This document shows, piece by piece, positions 47,249 to 58,977 of a stretch of 64,000 bases of DNA. The notes under the pieces are model-generated. The model had not been told where the DNA came from. It did no database searches and was given only the letters and a program-made list of their open reading frames with translations. The DNA is taken from contig NC_133400.1 of the NCBI RefSeq assembly GCF_047511655.1, positions 6,716,001-6,780,000 on the forward strand. Direction: 5' to 3'. Within the stretch, counting starts at the first letter, position 1. The number at the start of each line of letters is the position of its first letter. The stretch comes from Castor canadensis. Taxonomy: Eukaryota; Chordata; Mammalia; Rodentia; Castoridae. The position numbers were made by a program, and so were the translations under genes.

Positions 47249-47373
47249 GCTGCCACAGTGGCCCAGCTGCTGGGGGTTGTGGAGCATGTGCAGACTGCCC
47301 TCCTGCTTGGGACACTACCCAGGGGCCTTCCAGTCACCCTGGCCACCCCTGCCATCTCTGTGTACACAAATAG
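47249..47373 (+). CDS. PKD1L2: PKD1L2 exon 19: GAIN-like segment
   Basis: The acceptor CTTTCCAG, phase 0. It encodes VAQLLGVVEHVQTALLLGT and LPVTLATPAISVYTNR. The ISVYTNR stretch marks the passage into the beta-rich part before the GPS. It ends phase 2 at GTAAGC. It is intact. Confidence 0.93.
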
Positions 47374-47478
47374 GTAAGCAGCTATACTGTGTGTCCTCAA
47401 GGAAGCTCATACCCTAGTTTCCTCATTCTATGCCCATGAGGCCAGCCTTGGGGGGCTAAAGTGCCAGGACCTAGAACT

Positions 47479-47497
47479 GGGGGGGGGGGCGGCGGGA
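47479..47497 (+). repeat. G-run
   Basis: Eleven consecutive G, then CGGCGGG. Confidence 0.95.
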
Positions 47498-47804
47498 TTC
47501 ATCGAGAAAAGCCACCCCCACCAGGGTGGGCATTTACACTCTCAAAAAAATATTTGTTCACCACCTATTAAGTGCCTGACACTCTTCTAGAACAAAGCCT
47601 GTCTTCATGGTGCCTCCAATCCCACATAGGGGCATCATCTGCCTCTGAGGCTGCTTCTACTGATACAAACATGCAGAACCTGCTAAAGATGGCAAAAGAC
47701 AGCTGCCCACTCTGATGGCAAGTGGAATCTCCCTGAGGCTCAGGAAGCATGGGACTTGCCCTCACACTGATTTTCCCCTCCCTCCGTTCTTACCCCATGG
47801 CCAG

Positions 47805-47931
47805 AATACAGCCGCAGACGTGGCGAGGCTCCTCTGTGCACATTGCCACTACCAACTCTGTGACCTTCACGCTGCCTGCCACCATGTCCCTCTGCCCTAT
47901 GGAGGATGGCCGGGAGCCTGTGGACATAAGG
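47805..47931 (+). CDS. PKD1L2: PKD1L2 exon 20: GAIN-like beta segment
   Basis: The acceptor GGCCAG; the split Arg codon is rebuilt with exon 19. The peptide IQPQTWRGSSVHIATTNSV then VTFTLPATMSLC and GREPVDIR. It ends phase 0 at GTAACA. It is open. Confidence 0.92.
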
Positions 47932-48298
47932 GTAACAACAGCAGTACCTCCTTGGGGACAGCCCTTTACAGCTTGCCAAAGCATTCTCACTTGCGTTTGC
48001 TCGATGGTGTTAAGAGCAGTCCTGTCTTACAGGTGAGGGTCAATGACATGTCAGAACCACACAGTAAGTAGCAGAGCTGGGATGGGGACTCACAGCTCTG
48101 GGCATACAAATCTATCCTGTTCTCGCCGTGTTGCAAAATTTCTCCCACAAACTTGTCTTCATGAGTCATTGGGAAGAACGCTCTTCAGGTTCAGTTCTGC
48201 CACTAGGTACTCCCAAGGCCCATCCCCAATTAAGGCACATGTGGCTCCTGACTCCTTGAGCCCTAATGAAAGTAGGCCAGGACCTTTCTCTTTGAGAC

Positions 48299-48585
48299 TT
48301 ACAGTCATCCCTTGGTATCCATGGGAGTTAAGCTCTGTAAATATCAGAATCTGTGGATGCTGAAGTTCCTTCCGTAACACGATGCAGTGTTTGCATGTGA
48401 CCTATGCACCTCTTCCGGTACACTTTAAATCATCTCAGGATCGACACAACGTAAATTTAGGAAGAATGATAAGAAAAAGTCTACGCATGTTCAGTACAGG
48501 TGCAATTTTTAAAAAAATAATATTTTCCATCCATAGTTAGTTCAGTCCACAGATCCAGAACCAAGAGACAAGGAGGTCTGACTAC
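48299..48585 (+). mobile_element. MER2-like (Tigger-type) DNA transposon relic
   Basis: CCCTTGGTATCCATGGGAGT, AATCTGTGGATGCTGAAGTT, ATGTTCAGTACAGGTGCAAT and TCAGTCCACAGATCCAGAAC follow MER2 from end to end. Confidence 0.75.
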
Positions 48586-48860
48586 ATTGACTTTTTGGGA
48601 AGAAATATTTCATACTCCAGTAATTGCTCAACCAAGGAAATCTGACTTGGGTTCTCCAGGACCAGCCCTCTGAGGCCACAGCCTTAAAGGGTAGAAATGT
48701 GTCCTGAAAACCAGCAGCTATTGAAGGTGGGGTCCTCTCTGCACCCCACAGGACAAGGGTTGTTTATCTACCCTATCTTAGGATCTAGTCATTCACATAG
48801 GGACCTGTTACCCTCTACCTCTTGGGAGCCTGGGCCAATGCTTTCTGCTCTTGCTTTCAG

Positions 48861-48992
48861 ATGATGAGTCTCTCAAAGAGCCCCTTTCCAGTCCAGAGTC
48901 GCTTTGATGTCAGTGGGACCATTGGTGGCCTTGTTCTGACCAGCCCTAGTGGACAGCCCATCCCTGTGAAGAACCTGTCTGAGAATATTGAG
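48861..48992 (+). CDS. PKD1L2: PKD1L2 exon 21: GAIN-like beta segment
   Basis: The acceptor GCTTTCAG, phase 0, 132 nt. MMSLSKSPFPVQSRFDVSG, then GGLVLTSPSGQPIPVKNLS, and ENIE at donor GTAGAA. The P-V-K-N-L-S-E-N-I-E motif is typical of the segment preceding the GPS in this family. It is intact. Confidence 0.93.
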
Positions 48993-49304
48993 GTAGAAGT
49001 TGGGGTACTGTCAGAGGCCAGATGGCACTTAGTCTTCTTTTTCAACTTGATTAGGACTCAAAGTTGGCTGGTTATGAAAGCAATGGCTAAAGAAGTGAAT
49101 CATTCAAAACCATCCTTACCCTACCTTAAACACGTTATTTAATTTCAAACCATAAATGTATGGCCATTTGCACATCTTTGGGTATCTAACAAGAAGTTTT
49201 CCTGGGATATGAATCTGTTGATTGGAATTTTAATCATCTTAGTTGTACAAGTCACCCATATAATATAGCCTCTAAAACACCTGGTTAGATTCTCTTTCTT
49301 TCTT

Positions 49305-49538
49305 TCTTTTTTTTTTTTTTTTTTTTGGTGAGACCGGGGTTTGAACTCAGGGTTTTGTGCTTGCAAAGCAGGAGCTTTGAAGGTGCTTGAGTCACACCTT
49401 CAGTCCATTTTACTCTGGTTATTTTGGAGATGATGTCTCTCAAACTATTTGTCAGGGGTGGCCTCAAACTGTGATCCTCCTGATCTCAGCCTCCCAAGTA
49501 GCTAGGATTACAGGTGTGAGCCACTGGTGCCTAGCTTA
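49305..49538 (-). repeat. B1-ID dimeric SINE, antisense, long poly(T)
   Basis: A T run of about 18, then GACCGGGGTTTGAACTCAGG and CAGGTGTGAGCCACTGGTGC. Confidence 0.88.
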
Positions 49539-49654
49539 GATTTTCTTTAAAGTTAAGCAAAAGCAGTGCAGTATGAGTTTGAATTCTTTTAGAATATTAA
49601 TGATTTATATCTAGTCATCTCATCTATTTTCTCATTCATGACTAATTCAATAAC

Positions 49655-50100
49655 AGTTGGTAGGGTGTCCACGTCCCCATCCCTGGAGCCTGTGTATATA
49701 TTACCAGGGACTCTGCAGATGTGACTTAGCTAAGGACCTTGAAACGGGGAGTTAAGCCTGAATAGTCTAGGAAGCTCATTGTGATCATGAGGGGCCTTGG
49801 AAAAGGGAAGAAGGGGGTGGACATTGACTACAGGCAAGGAAAAGGTGACTTGGTGACAGAAGCAACAGGTCGGAGCAATGTGAGGGAGGGGCCATGAGCC
49901 TAGGAATGCAGGTGGCCTCCAGAAACTGGAAAAGGATGAGAAAATGGATTCTCCGTAGAGCCTCCAGAAGGAACCAGCCCCACCAACTTCAGCCCTATGA
50001 AACTGACTTTCAACTTCTGACCTCCAGAACTATAGGATAACAAATTCATATTGTTTTACGTTATCCAGCTTGTGGCTGTTTGTTCTAGAAACCATAGCAC
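49655..50100 (+). repeat. Old dispersed repeat, copy 2 of the shared family
   Basis: GTCCACGTCCCCATCCCTGG, TGCAGGTGGCCTCCAGAAAC and CTTCTGACCTCCAGAACTAT; ends about 100 bp before exon 22. Confidence 0.6.
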
Positions 50101-50200
50101 AGCATGGATTTCAGCTCCCAGATGCTTCCCTGCCCAGGTCTGTGAGGGGTGTGATGCCACCTGGCTGCCACTTTCTTGATCTCATTGTTTCTGGTGGCAG

Positions 50201-50423
50201 ATCCTGCTGCCCCGTCATTTGGAAGGACACAGCGAGCCGACTGTCATGAGCCTGGCCACACCTGAAACACTATGGGTGAACGTGACCACAGGGGAGGTGG
50301 CTCTGGGGGTCCAGCTACACTGGAGACCTGACGTCCCACTCACACTCAGCCTGGGCTATGGCTACCGCCCCAATGGGACCAGTTATGATGCCCGAACACA
50401 ACTGCTACCAGCCACTGCTCCAG
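50201..50423 (+). CDS. PKD1L2: PKD1L2 exon 22: pre-GPS beta segment
   Basis: The acceptor GGTGGCAG, phase 0. It encodes ILLPRHLEGHSEPT, LWVNVTTGEVALGVQLHW and LTLSLGYGYRPNGTSYD, beta-rich with two sequons. It ends phase 1 at GTAGCC. It is open. Confidence 0.93.
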
Positions 50424-50922
50424 GTAGCCCTGCTCCCCGGGCTATTTCCTTGAGGTGGGGTACCTTCAAACTTGAGGATCAGAGCAAAGAAAAACCACCT
50501 GCCATGTAAAGGGGCTTACTTATGTTGGTCGTATTGGTATTATTTTTATTTGCCAACATGAGGTGAGCACTTACTGCATGCCCTGACAATGCTAACAAGC
50601 CCTTCCTGAACTATCCTTAATGTGGTGCTGGTGACAACCCTTGAGATACACACCACTGAAATCTCCCCTTATTAAACAAAAACAGAGAGGTTCAGTAGCT
50701 GATCTGAGATCTCACTGCCTATAAGGAGTAGAATTAGCATGTGAGCCCTTGTCTTTTTGACTAGCTCTGCACACTGACCAGGGGTGCCCTTTCTTCTGTG
50801 CTCCTACAACAGAGAGACCTTTGGGGTCTTCTTCCCTGCCATCTGCCTTGGTCCTTCTCTTCCATGATGTCAACTGCAATCTCACTGAGGCTTCAGACTA
50901 ATCAGAGTCCCCTTTGCTGCAG
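50424..50922. other. Intron 22: nothing firm
   Basis: A possible MIR-like trace (CAGAGAGGTTCAGTAGCTGA) near 50685; no other element recognised. Confidence 0.45.
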
Positions 50923-51116
50923 GTGAGCCATCCACATGGATCCTGGGCCCTGACGACTTGCCTTTTGGAGAGGGTATCTATTATTTGACTGTGGTTCCTG
51001 AGTCCAACCTGGAGCCAACCTCTGGCAGGGACCTCACAGTTGGCATCACCACCTTCCTGTCCCATTGCGTGTTCTGGGATGAGATCCAGGAGACTTGGGA
51101 CAACTCTGGGTGCCAG
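50923..51116 (+). CDS. PKD1L2: PKD1L2 exon 23: first half of GPS motif
   Basis: The acceptor TTGCTGCAG, phase 1. The sequence IYYLTVVPESNLEP and TVGITTFLSHCVFWDE, then TWDNSGCQ, holds the first two GPS cysteines (C-x-F/W-D and G-C). It ends phase 0 at GTAAGG. It is intact. Confidence 0.95.
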
Positions 51117-53160
51117 GTAAGGAGAGGGAAGCAAAGAAAAAGATACTGTGACTTGGTGGGGTTCCCCTTCTGGACTCTTTAGAGCAGTGTCTTGTGCCCA
51201 TCCATGGGACCTTTGCACATGCCATTCCCTGTGCCCAGAGTTCCCCTTGCCAAAACACAGCTTCCTTAAGAAAAGTACTCTTGACTCTGACTAGAACAGG
51301 GTCAAGATTTTTTGTTGTAAACTCACACGCTCCTTCTTCAGAGTGCTGAGCAGCACAGTCATCTGAACCCTGGGTGAGATCATTTGAATTTTGTCTGATC
51401 CCTTGGTGCACTGGGGGCCCCAGGAGACAGGAACACTATGCTTTACCCCTGGGGACAAATGACCATCAAATGAGTGGACAACCTCAGGAAACCCTGTGGA
51501 CTGTGGGTAGCCAGGGAAGGCCAGAGTGTCATTTCCAAGGAAATAGACTCAGCTGCTCCTTTATTTTCTGCCAAGTGTTGCATTCCCTGCTTGACTAGCT
51601 TCATATAATCACATTGTCACACGAATCTCCTAGAGCCGCTACTCTGTTTTACAGGTAATGAGATGAAGGCTTGGGAAACTCAATGAACTTGCCCCAAATC
51701 CCACATGTTGTATGAGGAAGAGCTGGGGCTGTAGGCCAGGTCTGTCTGTGACCATGGCATGTCTTCCCCAGTGCTCAGAGTCCTTTTGAACACCAGATGG
51801 CTTTAGTAAGTCCAATCAAATCCTCAGCTCAGCTCAGCTCTGCCCCCAGGGCACTGAGGCCCATGAGAGGGTGGTGCAGACATGCATCGACCTTGAGGCC
51901 AGCAGAGCCCTTTCTGGGGAATCTCTGTCCTGTCCCTTTCCATGAGCTGTATATGTTGCCCTCTTCTCCTGAATGCCCTTCTTACCTACCCTTGCCCAGA
52001 AAACACCTATTACCCTATGTCTCTCACTCCAGAGCCCTCTTCCTGGGAACTCTTCCAGGTGTCTTGAGTCCCCTGCTGTTGGACTTCCACAATTTATCAC
52101 CCATCTGTCTCCATCTACAGACCACAAGTACCTTCTTTCATTTATCCACCAAATGTTCACCATGTCCCAGTGATGGGGCCATACAGTGAGCTCTCAGCCT
52201 AGCAGTGGATGCAGAGCAGAAGCAAATGGTACGCACTCGTCTAATGGCAACCATCACAAGCGCTATAAAAGCCATGGCCCACCAGAGCCAGGAAGGAGGA
52301 CACTCAAGTGGAGCTCCTTCTGGGCTGTCTCTGTTCTGGTCACAGTTTCCTCTTCAATTCCTGTCCTGGCTTCTGGATACCAACTTCAGGGAGCCCCACA
52401 AAGCCCCAGAAAGAAACAAAAGCACACAGAGCTGTCCAAGAGACAATGGGGTCCCCATGCTCATAGCACAATCCTTTGTACCTCTGGGAAAAGCCTGGGT
52501 ATTGTGGCATCCTCCCAGAATTCTCTGCTTCCAGAACATTGGACAAGTTGCCCCACCTCTTGGAGCTTTCCCATCTTAAAATAAGGATAAGGAGTGGCTG
52601 CCATGTAGAGTTAGGTGGGGCTTTGTCATACAGAGTACTTAGCACCATGCCTGGCATAGCGTGCATGGCCCATAGGCTAAAGCAATTGCTGTGTTAAACA
52701 CTCACTGTCTATAAAACAGATGCCAAGGAAACAATGACTGAGAAGTCAAGGATGGTGGTTGGGAGGGGGTGGGAACAGGTTGGGGGAGGTCCACTTAGCT
52801 AATCCTAGGCTATTGGGAAGTTTCTAGTTGTGAGTTTACAGATGCTTATTATGTTATTAAAAAATTCGCTTTTTGTGCAGACACACATGATAATGGGATA
52901 TGCAGAGGTCATATGTGGGAGCATTCATGGACCCCAAATTATGATTGATGTAATATTAGCTACTTGATGCTCATTATAGATACAGCTTTAGATATATGGG
53001 ATTGTTACACAGACCATCAAGTTTGGATAGAAAAACTACCACTGAATTCTCTAAGCAGCCAGAGCAAGGTTCTGTATGTATCTTTTCTCAAAGGATACTA
53101 AAAGTGCAGTTGTTGCCACGGGAAGATCCACAGATCAATCTCTGATGTTCAAAGAATTCT
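51117..53160. other. Intron 23 left part: old L2/MIR traces, no gene
   Basis: Phrases such as CCTTTGCACATGCCATTCCC (51212) and CTTCTTACCTACCCTTGCCC (51979) suggest diverged L2. AGCTCAGCTCAGCTC is a short repeat at 51827-51841. No conserved coding block. Confidence 0.45.
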
Positions 53161-53164
53161 TGTG

Positions 53165-53235
53165 GTCTGGGGGTGTAGTTTGGTGGTAGAGCACTTGCCT
53201 AACATGCACCAGGCTCTGGGTTCTATTCCCTAGGA
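53165..53235 (+). repeat. ID-like SINE
   Basis: GGGGGTGTAGTTTGGTGGTA and GGGTTCTATTCCCTAGGACC. Confidence 0.75.
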
Positions 53236-53321
53236 CCTTCCTGCCCTGCCCCCCAAAAGGGACCCTCATGCTAGAAAGGGCTGGGAATGCCACTGACCTC
53301 AGGGATTTGTGAAAGCCCTGG

Positions 53322-53430
53322 AGGTGCCAGACATGGTAGCATGTGTCTAAAATACCAGCACTGAGGCAGGAAGATAGAGAATTCAAGGTAATCCTAGGCA
53401 ACATAGTATGACCCTGTTTCAAAAAAAAGT
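53322..53430 (+). repeat. B1-like SINE
   Basis: AGACATGGTAGCATGTGTCT and GCAACATAGTATGACCCTGT, A-rich purine tail. Confidence 0.7.
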
Positions 53431-54555
53431 GAAAGAGGGAGAGAAAGAAAGAAACAAAGAAACAAAGGGAAGAAAGGAGGAAAGAAAAGAAAGAACCCTG
53501 AAGGACAAAGATATTGGGCATAAACGAAGACGGGTCCCTGACTCCAGCACCAAGGTCTGATCACCAGCACCTGCTTGGATCTCTTCTCTGAAAGCAGCAA
53601 CACCCCTTCCTGGTGCCAGGTGTTCCCGTAAGGCCCACAGCTGTGGGTCAAATGCTGAGCAAGGTGAGGTAACAATGAGAAACACCACAAAACAAACATA
53701 GAACCAAGAGCCACCTGAAATTCATAATAAATAGCTGGCCCCATGCCCATGTGTAGGGCGAGCCTTTGCTGGTGGTTCATTAAGGGAAAGAGGCAGAATT
53801 ACCTATTGGGTCATAATTGGGCTGCAGAGAGGTTCTTCCTACCAGGTGTCGAGGGGAGAGCTTTCCAGATGCGAGTCTCTTGTGCCCTTTCCTTCCGTCC
53901 CACTTTGTGGCAGACCCTGGAATGAAAAGTGGTGCTGCACTGAAGGGCTAAATTGACTCTTCTTCACCCCTCAAATGGTTCTAGAGTGAGAGACCAAGCT
54001 GGCTGAGGCATGTGGGGACGGCTTGCCTTAACCATGCAGGAATGAAGCACGAGTACACCCAGACCAGCTCCTCTCTGCCCACCTGCTGTTCCACACCTTC
54101 CTGGCATTGAGATGCCAGCCTAAGATTTGAACACTTGTCCTTTCCTTTTCTTTTCCATGACTCCCAATCTGGCTCTTTGCTCTTCAGTATAAACTGACCG
54201 ACTATCCCAGTTTACTGACAAGAGTTCCTGGGACTCAGGACTTTGAGTTAGAAAAGCCTGAAAGTCCCGGGCAAACCGAGACAAGGTGTTTACCCAGATT
54301 GCTTTCAGCTGTGCTCTCAACTGGCATGTGGCCAGGCACAGTGTTAGTACCCAGGAAATGATTGTCCTGTGAAAGAGCATCAAGTGGGCCAACGATGGGA
54401 GGGACACAGGACAAGTCTGTGGATGCTTTTGGGGGTGGGGACAATGGAGACTCCAACCTCACCTGCAACACTTCTCTAAAACAGGCAAAGCAGATTGACA
54501 AACTGTTCAGACTTCCCAAGAGGGTGCTGGGTTTGTTAAAATGATATTTATTCTC

Positions 54556-54632
54556 TGGGCTGCAGACATAGTTCAATGGTAGAGCTCTTGCCTACCATGC
54601 ACAAAGCTCTGGGTTCCATCCTCAGCATCATG
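54556..54632 (+). repeat. ID-like SINE
   Basis: CATAGTTCAATGGTAGAGCT and GGGTTCCATCCTCAGCATCA. Confidence 0.8.
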
Positions 54633-54741
54633 AACTAAAATCATATTCTTTGAATTTGCAAATTGATTTTAAATAAGAAAGCCCAGGGGAATCCCGAAGC
54701 CTGGGTCTCAGCAGTCTGAACAGTCCCCCCCCTCCCCAGGT

Positions 54742-55010
54742 TAGTTGTTCCTCTGTATCCAAGGGTCATGAATTCCAGGTCTGCCTGTGGATGCCAAAAT
54801 TCATAGGAGCTCAAGTTCCTTCTATTTTAAAAAGGTGTAGTATTTGCATGTAATCTGCACACGTTTTCCTGTAAACTTTAGCTCATCTTTGATTAGTTTT
54901 GATAACGTAACACAGTGTAAATTCTGTGCAAATAGTTGCTATACAGCACAGACACATTTATTTAAAAATACATTTTTCATCTGAGGTTGACTGAATCTGT
55001 GGCTGACTAT
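54742..55010 (+). mobile_element. MER2-like (Tigger-type) DNA transposon relic
   Basis: TTGTTCCTCTGTATCCAAGG, GTAGTATTTGCATGTAATCT and TGAGGTTGACTGAATCTGTG; same family as 48299-48585, ending about 100 bp before exon 24. Confidence 0.7.
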
Positions 55011-55114
55011 AAAATGTTCATCCCAAAGTGGATGTCATTTTTCTCTCCTGGGGCTCAAGTCATCCAGGGATGAAGTCCCAAAGGTTTCTACCAATGACCA
55101 TTTGTGGGTTGCAG

Positions 55115-55345
55115 GTGGGGCCTCAGACCACCGCCTCCCAGACACACTGCTTGTGCAACCACCTCACCTTCTTTGGAAGCACATTCCTGGTGATGCCCAA
55201 TGCTGTTGACGTCCGTCAGACTGCTGAATTCTTTGCCACCTTCGAGGACAACCCTGTGGTTGTGACCACTGTGGGCTGCCTCTGTGTGGTCTATGTGTTG
55301 GTGGTGATCTGGGCAAGGAGGAAGGATGCAAAGAATCAGGCCAAG
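55115..55345 (+). CDS. PKD1L2: PKD1L2 exon 24: GPS cleavage site and first transmembrane helix
   Basis: The acceptor GGTTGCAG, phase 0. It begins VGPQTTASQTHCLCNHLTFFG: the last two GPS cysteines and the autoproteolysis tripeptide H-L|T (codon-equivalents about 1305-1307) are present. Helix 1 follows near 1337-1357 (TTVGCLCVVYVLVVIW) and is closed by the basic cap ARRKD, so the C-terminal side enters the cytoplasm. Phase 0 out at GTGAAG. It is intact, so the cleavage chemistry is preserved. Confidence 0.96.
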
Positions 55346-56548
55346 GTGAAGTTGAATGGCCTCTGGGAATGGGAGGGAAAAGCAAGGGGCATCCTCATGC
55401 AAGGGCTCTGGGGGACAGAGCCCAGGTGGGTTGCTGAAAGGCCAGCTGCTGTCCAGGCCTTAATGTCTGGGGTCATCTTAGCCAAACTAGCCCATTTCCC
55501 TAGTTATCTACAAAATGTCCTTTTCATCAAATTATCAGGAAGAATATGCTGCTGACCAATAACTGAGGACTTATTAAGAGTCATGCATTAACCCACTTAA
55601 TGCTCACAGTAGCCCTAGGAGAAAGGTGCCTGTGTTGAGGGTCTTAAGACCGCTCTCAGGCTCAATGATTTGCTAGAAGAACTCACAGATCTCAGAATGG
55701 TAAATGAACTCATGGTTAGGATTGATTACAGCAAAAGGACACAGGTTAAAATGAGCAAAGGACAAAGAGACCAGATTTGGCTTCTGGTTGTTCTCTTCCC
55801 ATGGAGCCTACAGAGGCAGTGTTTAATTTTCCCGTGATGGTGTGTGATGACATGCAGGAAGTATTGTCAACTCACCTGAGTTTTGGTGTCCTTGGAGTCA
55901 GACACCCTAGTAGGCAGTGCCTGACTGCCTGACCTCAATGACTGTCTCCAGCCTCCCCCAGCAGAGATCAAACTGGCACAGTCAGCCCAAGGCTCAAGGC
56001 TTCCACCATAAATCTCATTGTCAGCATAGGCTGTCTGGCCTGCCCCAATGCCTCAGGTACGCACGGGATATTCCATTGACTTCGAATTTATCACCTGGGA
56101 CCATGGCCAGTCCTTTCTTTGGAATGTGCAGGGTTTGAACACCCCAAGTTTGCTGAGTGTACCCTACACTGCATAGCAGCTCTGTCACCTCAAAGAGGAG
56201 GCGGTCAACAATGGAAAGGTCAATCAATTGGCCTAAAGTTACCAAATGGGAGCCAGAATTTAAACTAGATCTGACAGCGTAAGATAGGGCTGAAGGTAGA
56301 AATGAGATCAAACAACAAATTGCTCAGCAAATTATTTGAAACAACAAAATTATTCATTTTAATTTTGTTTTACTGATATGTTTTACTTGGAACCTTGTAT
56401 AAAGAAGCATTCTCACCTGATGGAATGAATACATAGCACATGGGGTTTTTTGCCCTTTATCTGTCTTGAACACCCCATTCGTTGTTGGCCAGCGTGTGAT
56501 GAGTGAACTCACTGAGCAGAGTCCTCCTGACACTGTCCTTCTGTCCAG
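55346..56548. other. Intron 24: nothing recognised
   Basis: No named repeat or gene-like block seen; ordinary sequence with a good acceptor tract at its end. Confidence 0.5.
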
Positions 56549-56650
56549 GTGAAAGTCACAGTGCTGGAGGACAATGATCCCTTTGCCCAGTACCACTACC
56601 TGGTTACAGTCTACACTGGACACCGACGAGGAGCAGTCACATCCTCAAAG
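56549..56650 (+). CDS. PKD1L2: PKD1L2 exon 25: start of PLAT domain
   Basis: The acceptor CTGTCCAG, phase 0, 102 nt. The peptide VKVTVLEDNDPFAQYHYLV then TVYTGHRRGAVTSSK is the opening strand and loop of the PLAT/LH2 domain (the Y-x-V-x-V-x-T-G signature). It ends phase 0 at GTACCC. It is intact. Confidence 0.94.
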
Positions 56651-57736
56651 GTACCCACAACACGACCCCTTGGTCAATCTGCATGTCCACCCAGCAAAGC
56701 GTTCCTCTGCTATTGAGGAGTGACCTTAGCACAGTGGATAGGTGTTGGAAGTTTTTCTCTCTTTTGACTTTGTTCGTTAGAGGAAAGGATCTTTTGTCAA
56801 ACAAAAGATTACCTTAAGCCCCAATACTTGAAAGGACAAAGGAGGAGTGCTTCAGAAAGGGCCAAGTCTACCCATGAGCTCTGAGCATCTCTCCCCCTCC
56901 ATTCGAGAATCACCCAGCATTCAGTTTGTTGCCCAAAGGCAGGTATGCTCACAGATGAAGCAGCCAGTCAGTAAACGTATCAAGAAAAATGGGGGAGACA
57001 CAATTCCTGAGTGAGAAGGAAGAAAGGAAAGAAGGAAAACATTTGAGAACAGCCAGTCTTGATCTAGACTTGAGGTGCATTGAGCCAAGAAGTCAGGTGC
57101 AGCTGCCTATCCTGGCTGACGAGAGGGATGGAGGAAAAAATTCCAACTGTTTGTGGAGTCTCTGCGATGCTTGAGTGTTTAGCCATGTTGCATGTAGCAG
57201 GCTTCTCCGTACTGTCCTAGCCTCCTTAATCAAGCCTGGCCTGGGCCATGTCCTCATCTGAATACATCAATCATCCCTGCAGCAGCCTCTGAGATTCCCT
57301 TGTGAGAGCTGAGGGGTTCATGGGATGCAGTTTGGGAACTAGGAACTATCATGGCTTGTGTGCATAGTACTGGAGAAAATGCCATTGTTTTCAAATATGA
57401 AATTAGATTTTATGAGGGTAGGGTGTTTATTTTGTTTTTTAAATTATGTTATTTTATTATGTGCATTTTATTTTAAAATTTAAACATTTTCATTTACTGC
57501 CATGTGTTAGGTCCTAGATCAGCTGTGTGACTGAGTCAGTGCTTGGTAACTATTTGTTGAAGGAACATAGGGCCCATTTTCATACAACCGGTGACATACC
57601 ACTCCCTTCCACTTGATCCTGAAGAGTCAGCCTCAGTAGGAGAGCAGTGAAAAGTCTCTCGTTCACAGGCCATTTCTCTTCATGGAGAGTTGTCACACTT
57701 CAACCTGATATTGCCTGAGTTTGTGTTCACCTAGAA
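56651..57736. other. Intron 25 left part: nothing recognised
   Basis: AT-rich region around 57400-57490; no clear repeat family. Confidence 0.5.
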
Positions 57737-57840
57737 CAGTGGTTCTCAACTAGAGGTGATGTTGCCCCTGGGTACCATTGGCAGGGCCGGAGACATCCAG
57801 GCCCCAATGTCAGTAGTAGAGGTAGAAAAACCCTGCTGTT
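57737..57840 (+). mobile_element. MER20-like hAT DNA transposon relic (internally deleted)
   Basis: It starts CAGTGGTTCTCAACTAGAGG, continues GGGTACCATTGGCAG and ends near GAAAAACCCTG, the MER20 termini. Its end is duplicated by the L1 insertion that follows. Confidence 0.65.
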
Positions 57841-57925
57841 GGTGGGGAGGAGAAGGAAGGTGGCACAAACAGTGTATGCACATGTAAATAATGTAAAAAT
57901 GATAAAATAAAAGGAAAAAAGAAAA
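57841..57925 (+). mobile_element. 85-bp L1 3' tail with perfect 17-bp target duplication
   Basis: AGAAAAACCCTGCTGTT occurs at 57824-57840 and again at 57926-57942. Between them is a purine-rich start, CAGTGTATGCACATGTAAAT and an A-rich tail, the same 3' end as the L1 at 483-936. Confidence 0.88.
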
Positions 57926-57942
57926 AGAAAAACCCTGCTGTT

Positions 57943-58798
57943 AAAGCTGAACCTGAAATAAGGATTCCAGTACAAGTGATTTATCTGAGATGGGATCCCA
58001 GGAGACTCCCTGGGAATCCACATAAGGGAAGGAAGACAGCCAATAAAGGGTGCAGGGTCAAACTGTTACTCCATGGGGCCTGGAGCCTAACCCCACTGGG
58101 AGACTCAAAAAACAGTAAGAAACATGTGCCCTGAAGGCATCCCAGCTGGGGGAGGGGGAACTGGGCTCTCTCCAGTTCATACCAGTCACTGGCTGAACAG
58201 CCTGCAGGGGCCATACGTCTCTGCCCCTCTGACTGCTGCTCTAACAGCCAAAGAGAACCCCTGGAGAAAGAGGGCAGCAGCTGGCAGTTGGTGTGGGTGC
58301 AGGGAGGCTGCACTGGTGGGCACAGGCAGAATCTGCCAAAGCTGGCTTTGACTCCATCAGTCAGTCACTGCCCACTAGCACCACTTGAACAGCTTCAGAA
58401 AGACACATATCCTGGGCCTGGTGGCCAATATTCTTACTTGGTAAGAATGACCTAGGGTGGTGGACCCTGGGAATGTGCATTTTCAACACAGTGGGCATTC
58501 TTTCATTCACATCTCAGGACCAGGCTCTCTGAGAGGCACTGAAATATCGTCGTTAGGGGAGCGCAGTTCCTGCCCTTAGCCCTTACAAATAAATATGTAA
58601 GTTTGTAAAGGTCACCAGCAAGCATTTTAGGAATTTAGTGTCACACCAAATCAGCATGCAACTGAAAAAAAAAAAAACACAGGCAGGTCTAAGATGGGAA
58701 GAGAGGAGCAGGTGAAAGGGCCAGGCCTCATTGTTTTTTGTTGGTTTCTGGCCACCCCAATGAAGTAGAAGTGGCCATTCCTAGTCTCTGGATTTCAG
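57943..58798. other. Intron 25 right part: nothing firm
   Basis: A short diverged DNA-transposon-like trace near 58440-58500; an A run at 58664-58676. Confidence 0.45.
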
Positions 58799-58977
58799 GT
58801 AACTGTCACCCTGTATGGCTTGGATGGAGAGAGTGAGCCCCACCACCTGTCAGACCCCGACTCCCCAGTTTTTGAGCGAGGAGGAGTGGATGTCTTCTTG
58901 CTTTCTACCCTGTTTCCCCTGGGAGAGCTGCAGAGCCTCAGGCTATGGCATGACAACTCAGGGGACCGGCCATCCTG
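58799..58977 (+). CDS. PKD1L2: PKD1L2 exon 26: PLAT domain core
   Basis: The acceptor GATTTCAG, phase 0. It encodes VTVTLYGLDGESEPHHL, FERGGVDVFLLSTLFPLG and LRLWHDNSGDRPSW, the L-x-x-W-H-D-N-x-G signature of PLAT domains. It ends phase 2 at GTGAGT. It is intact. Confidence 0.95.
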
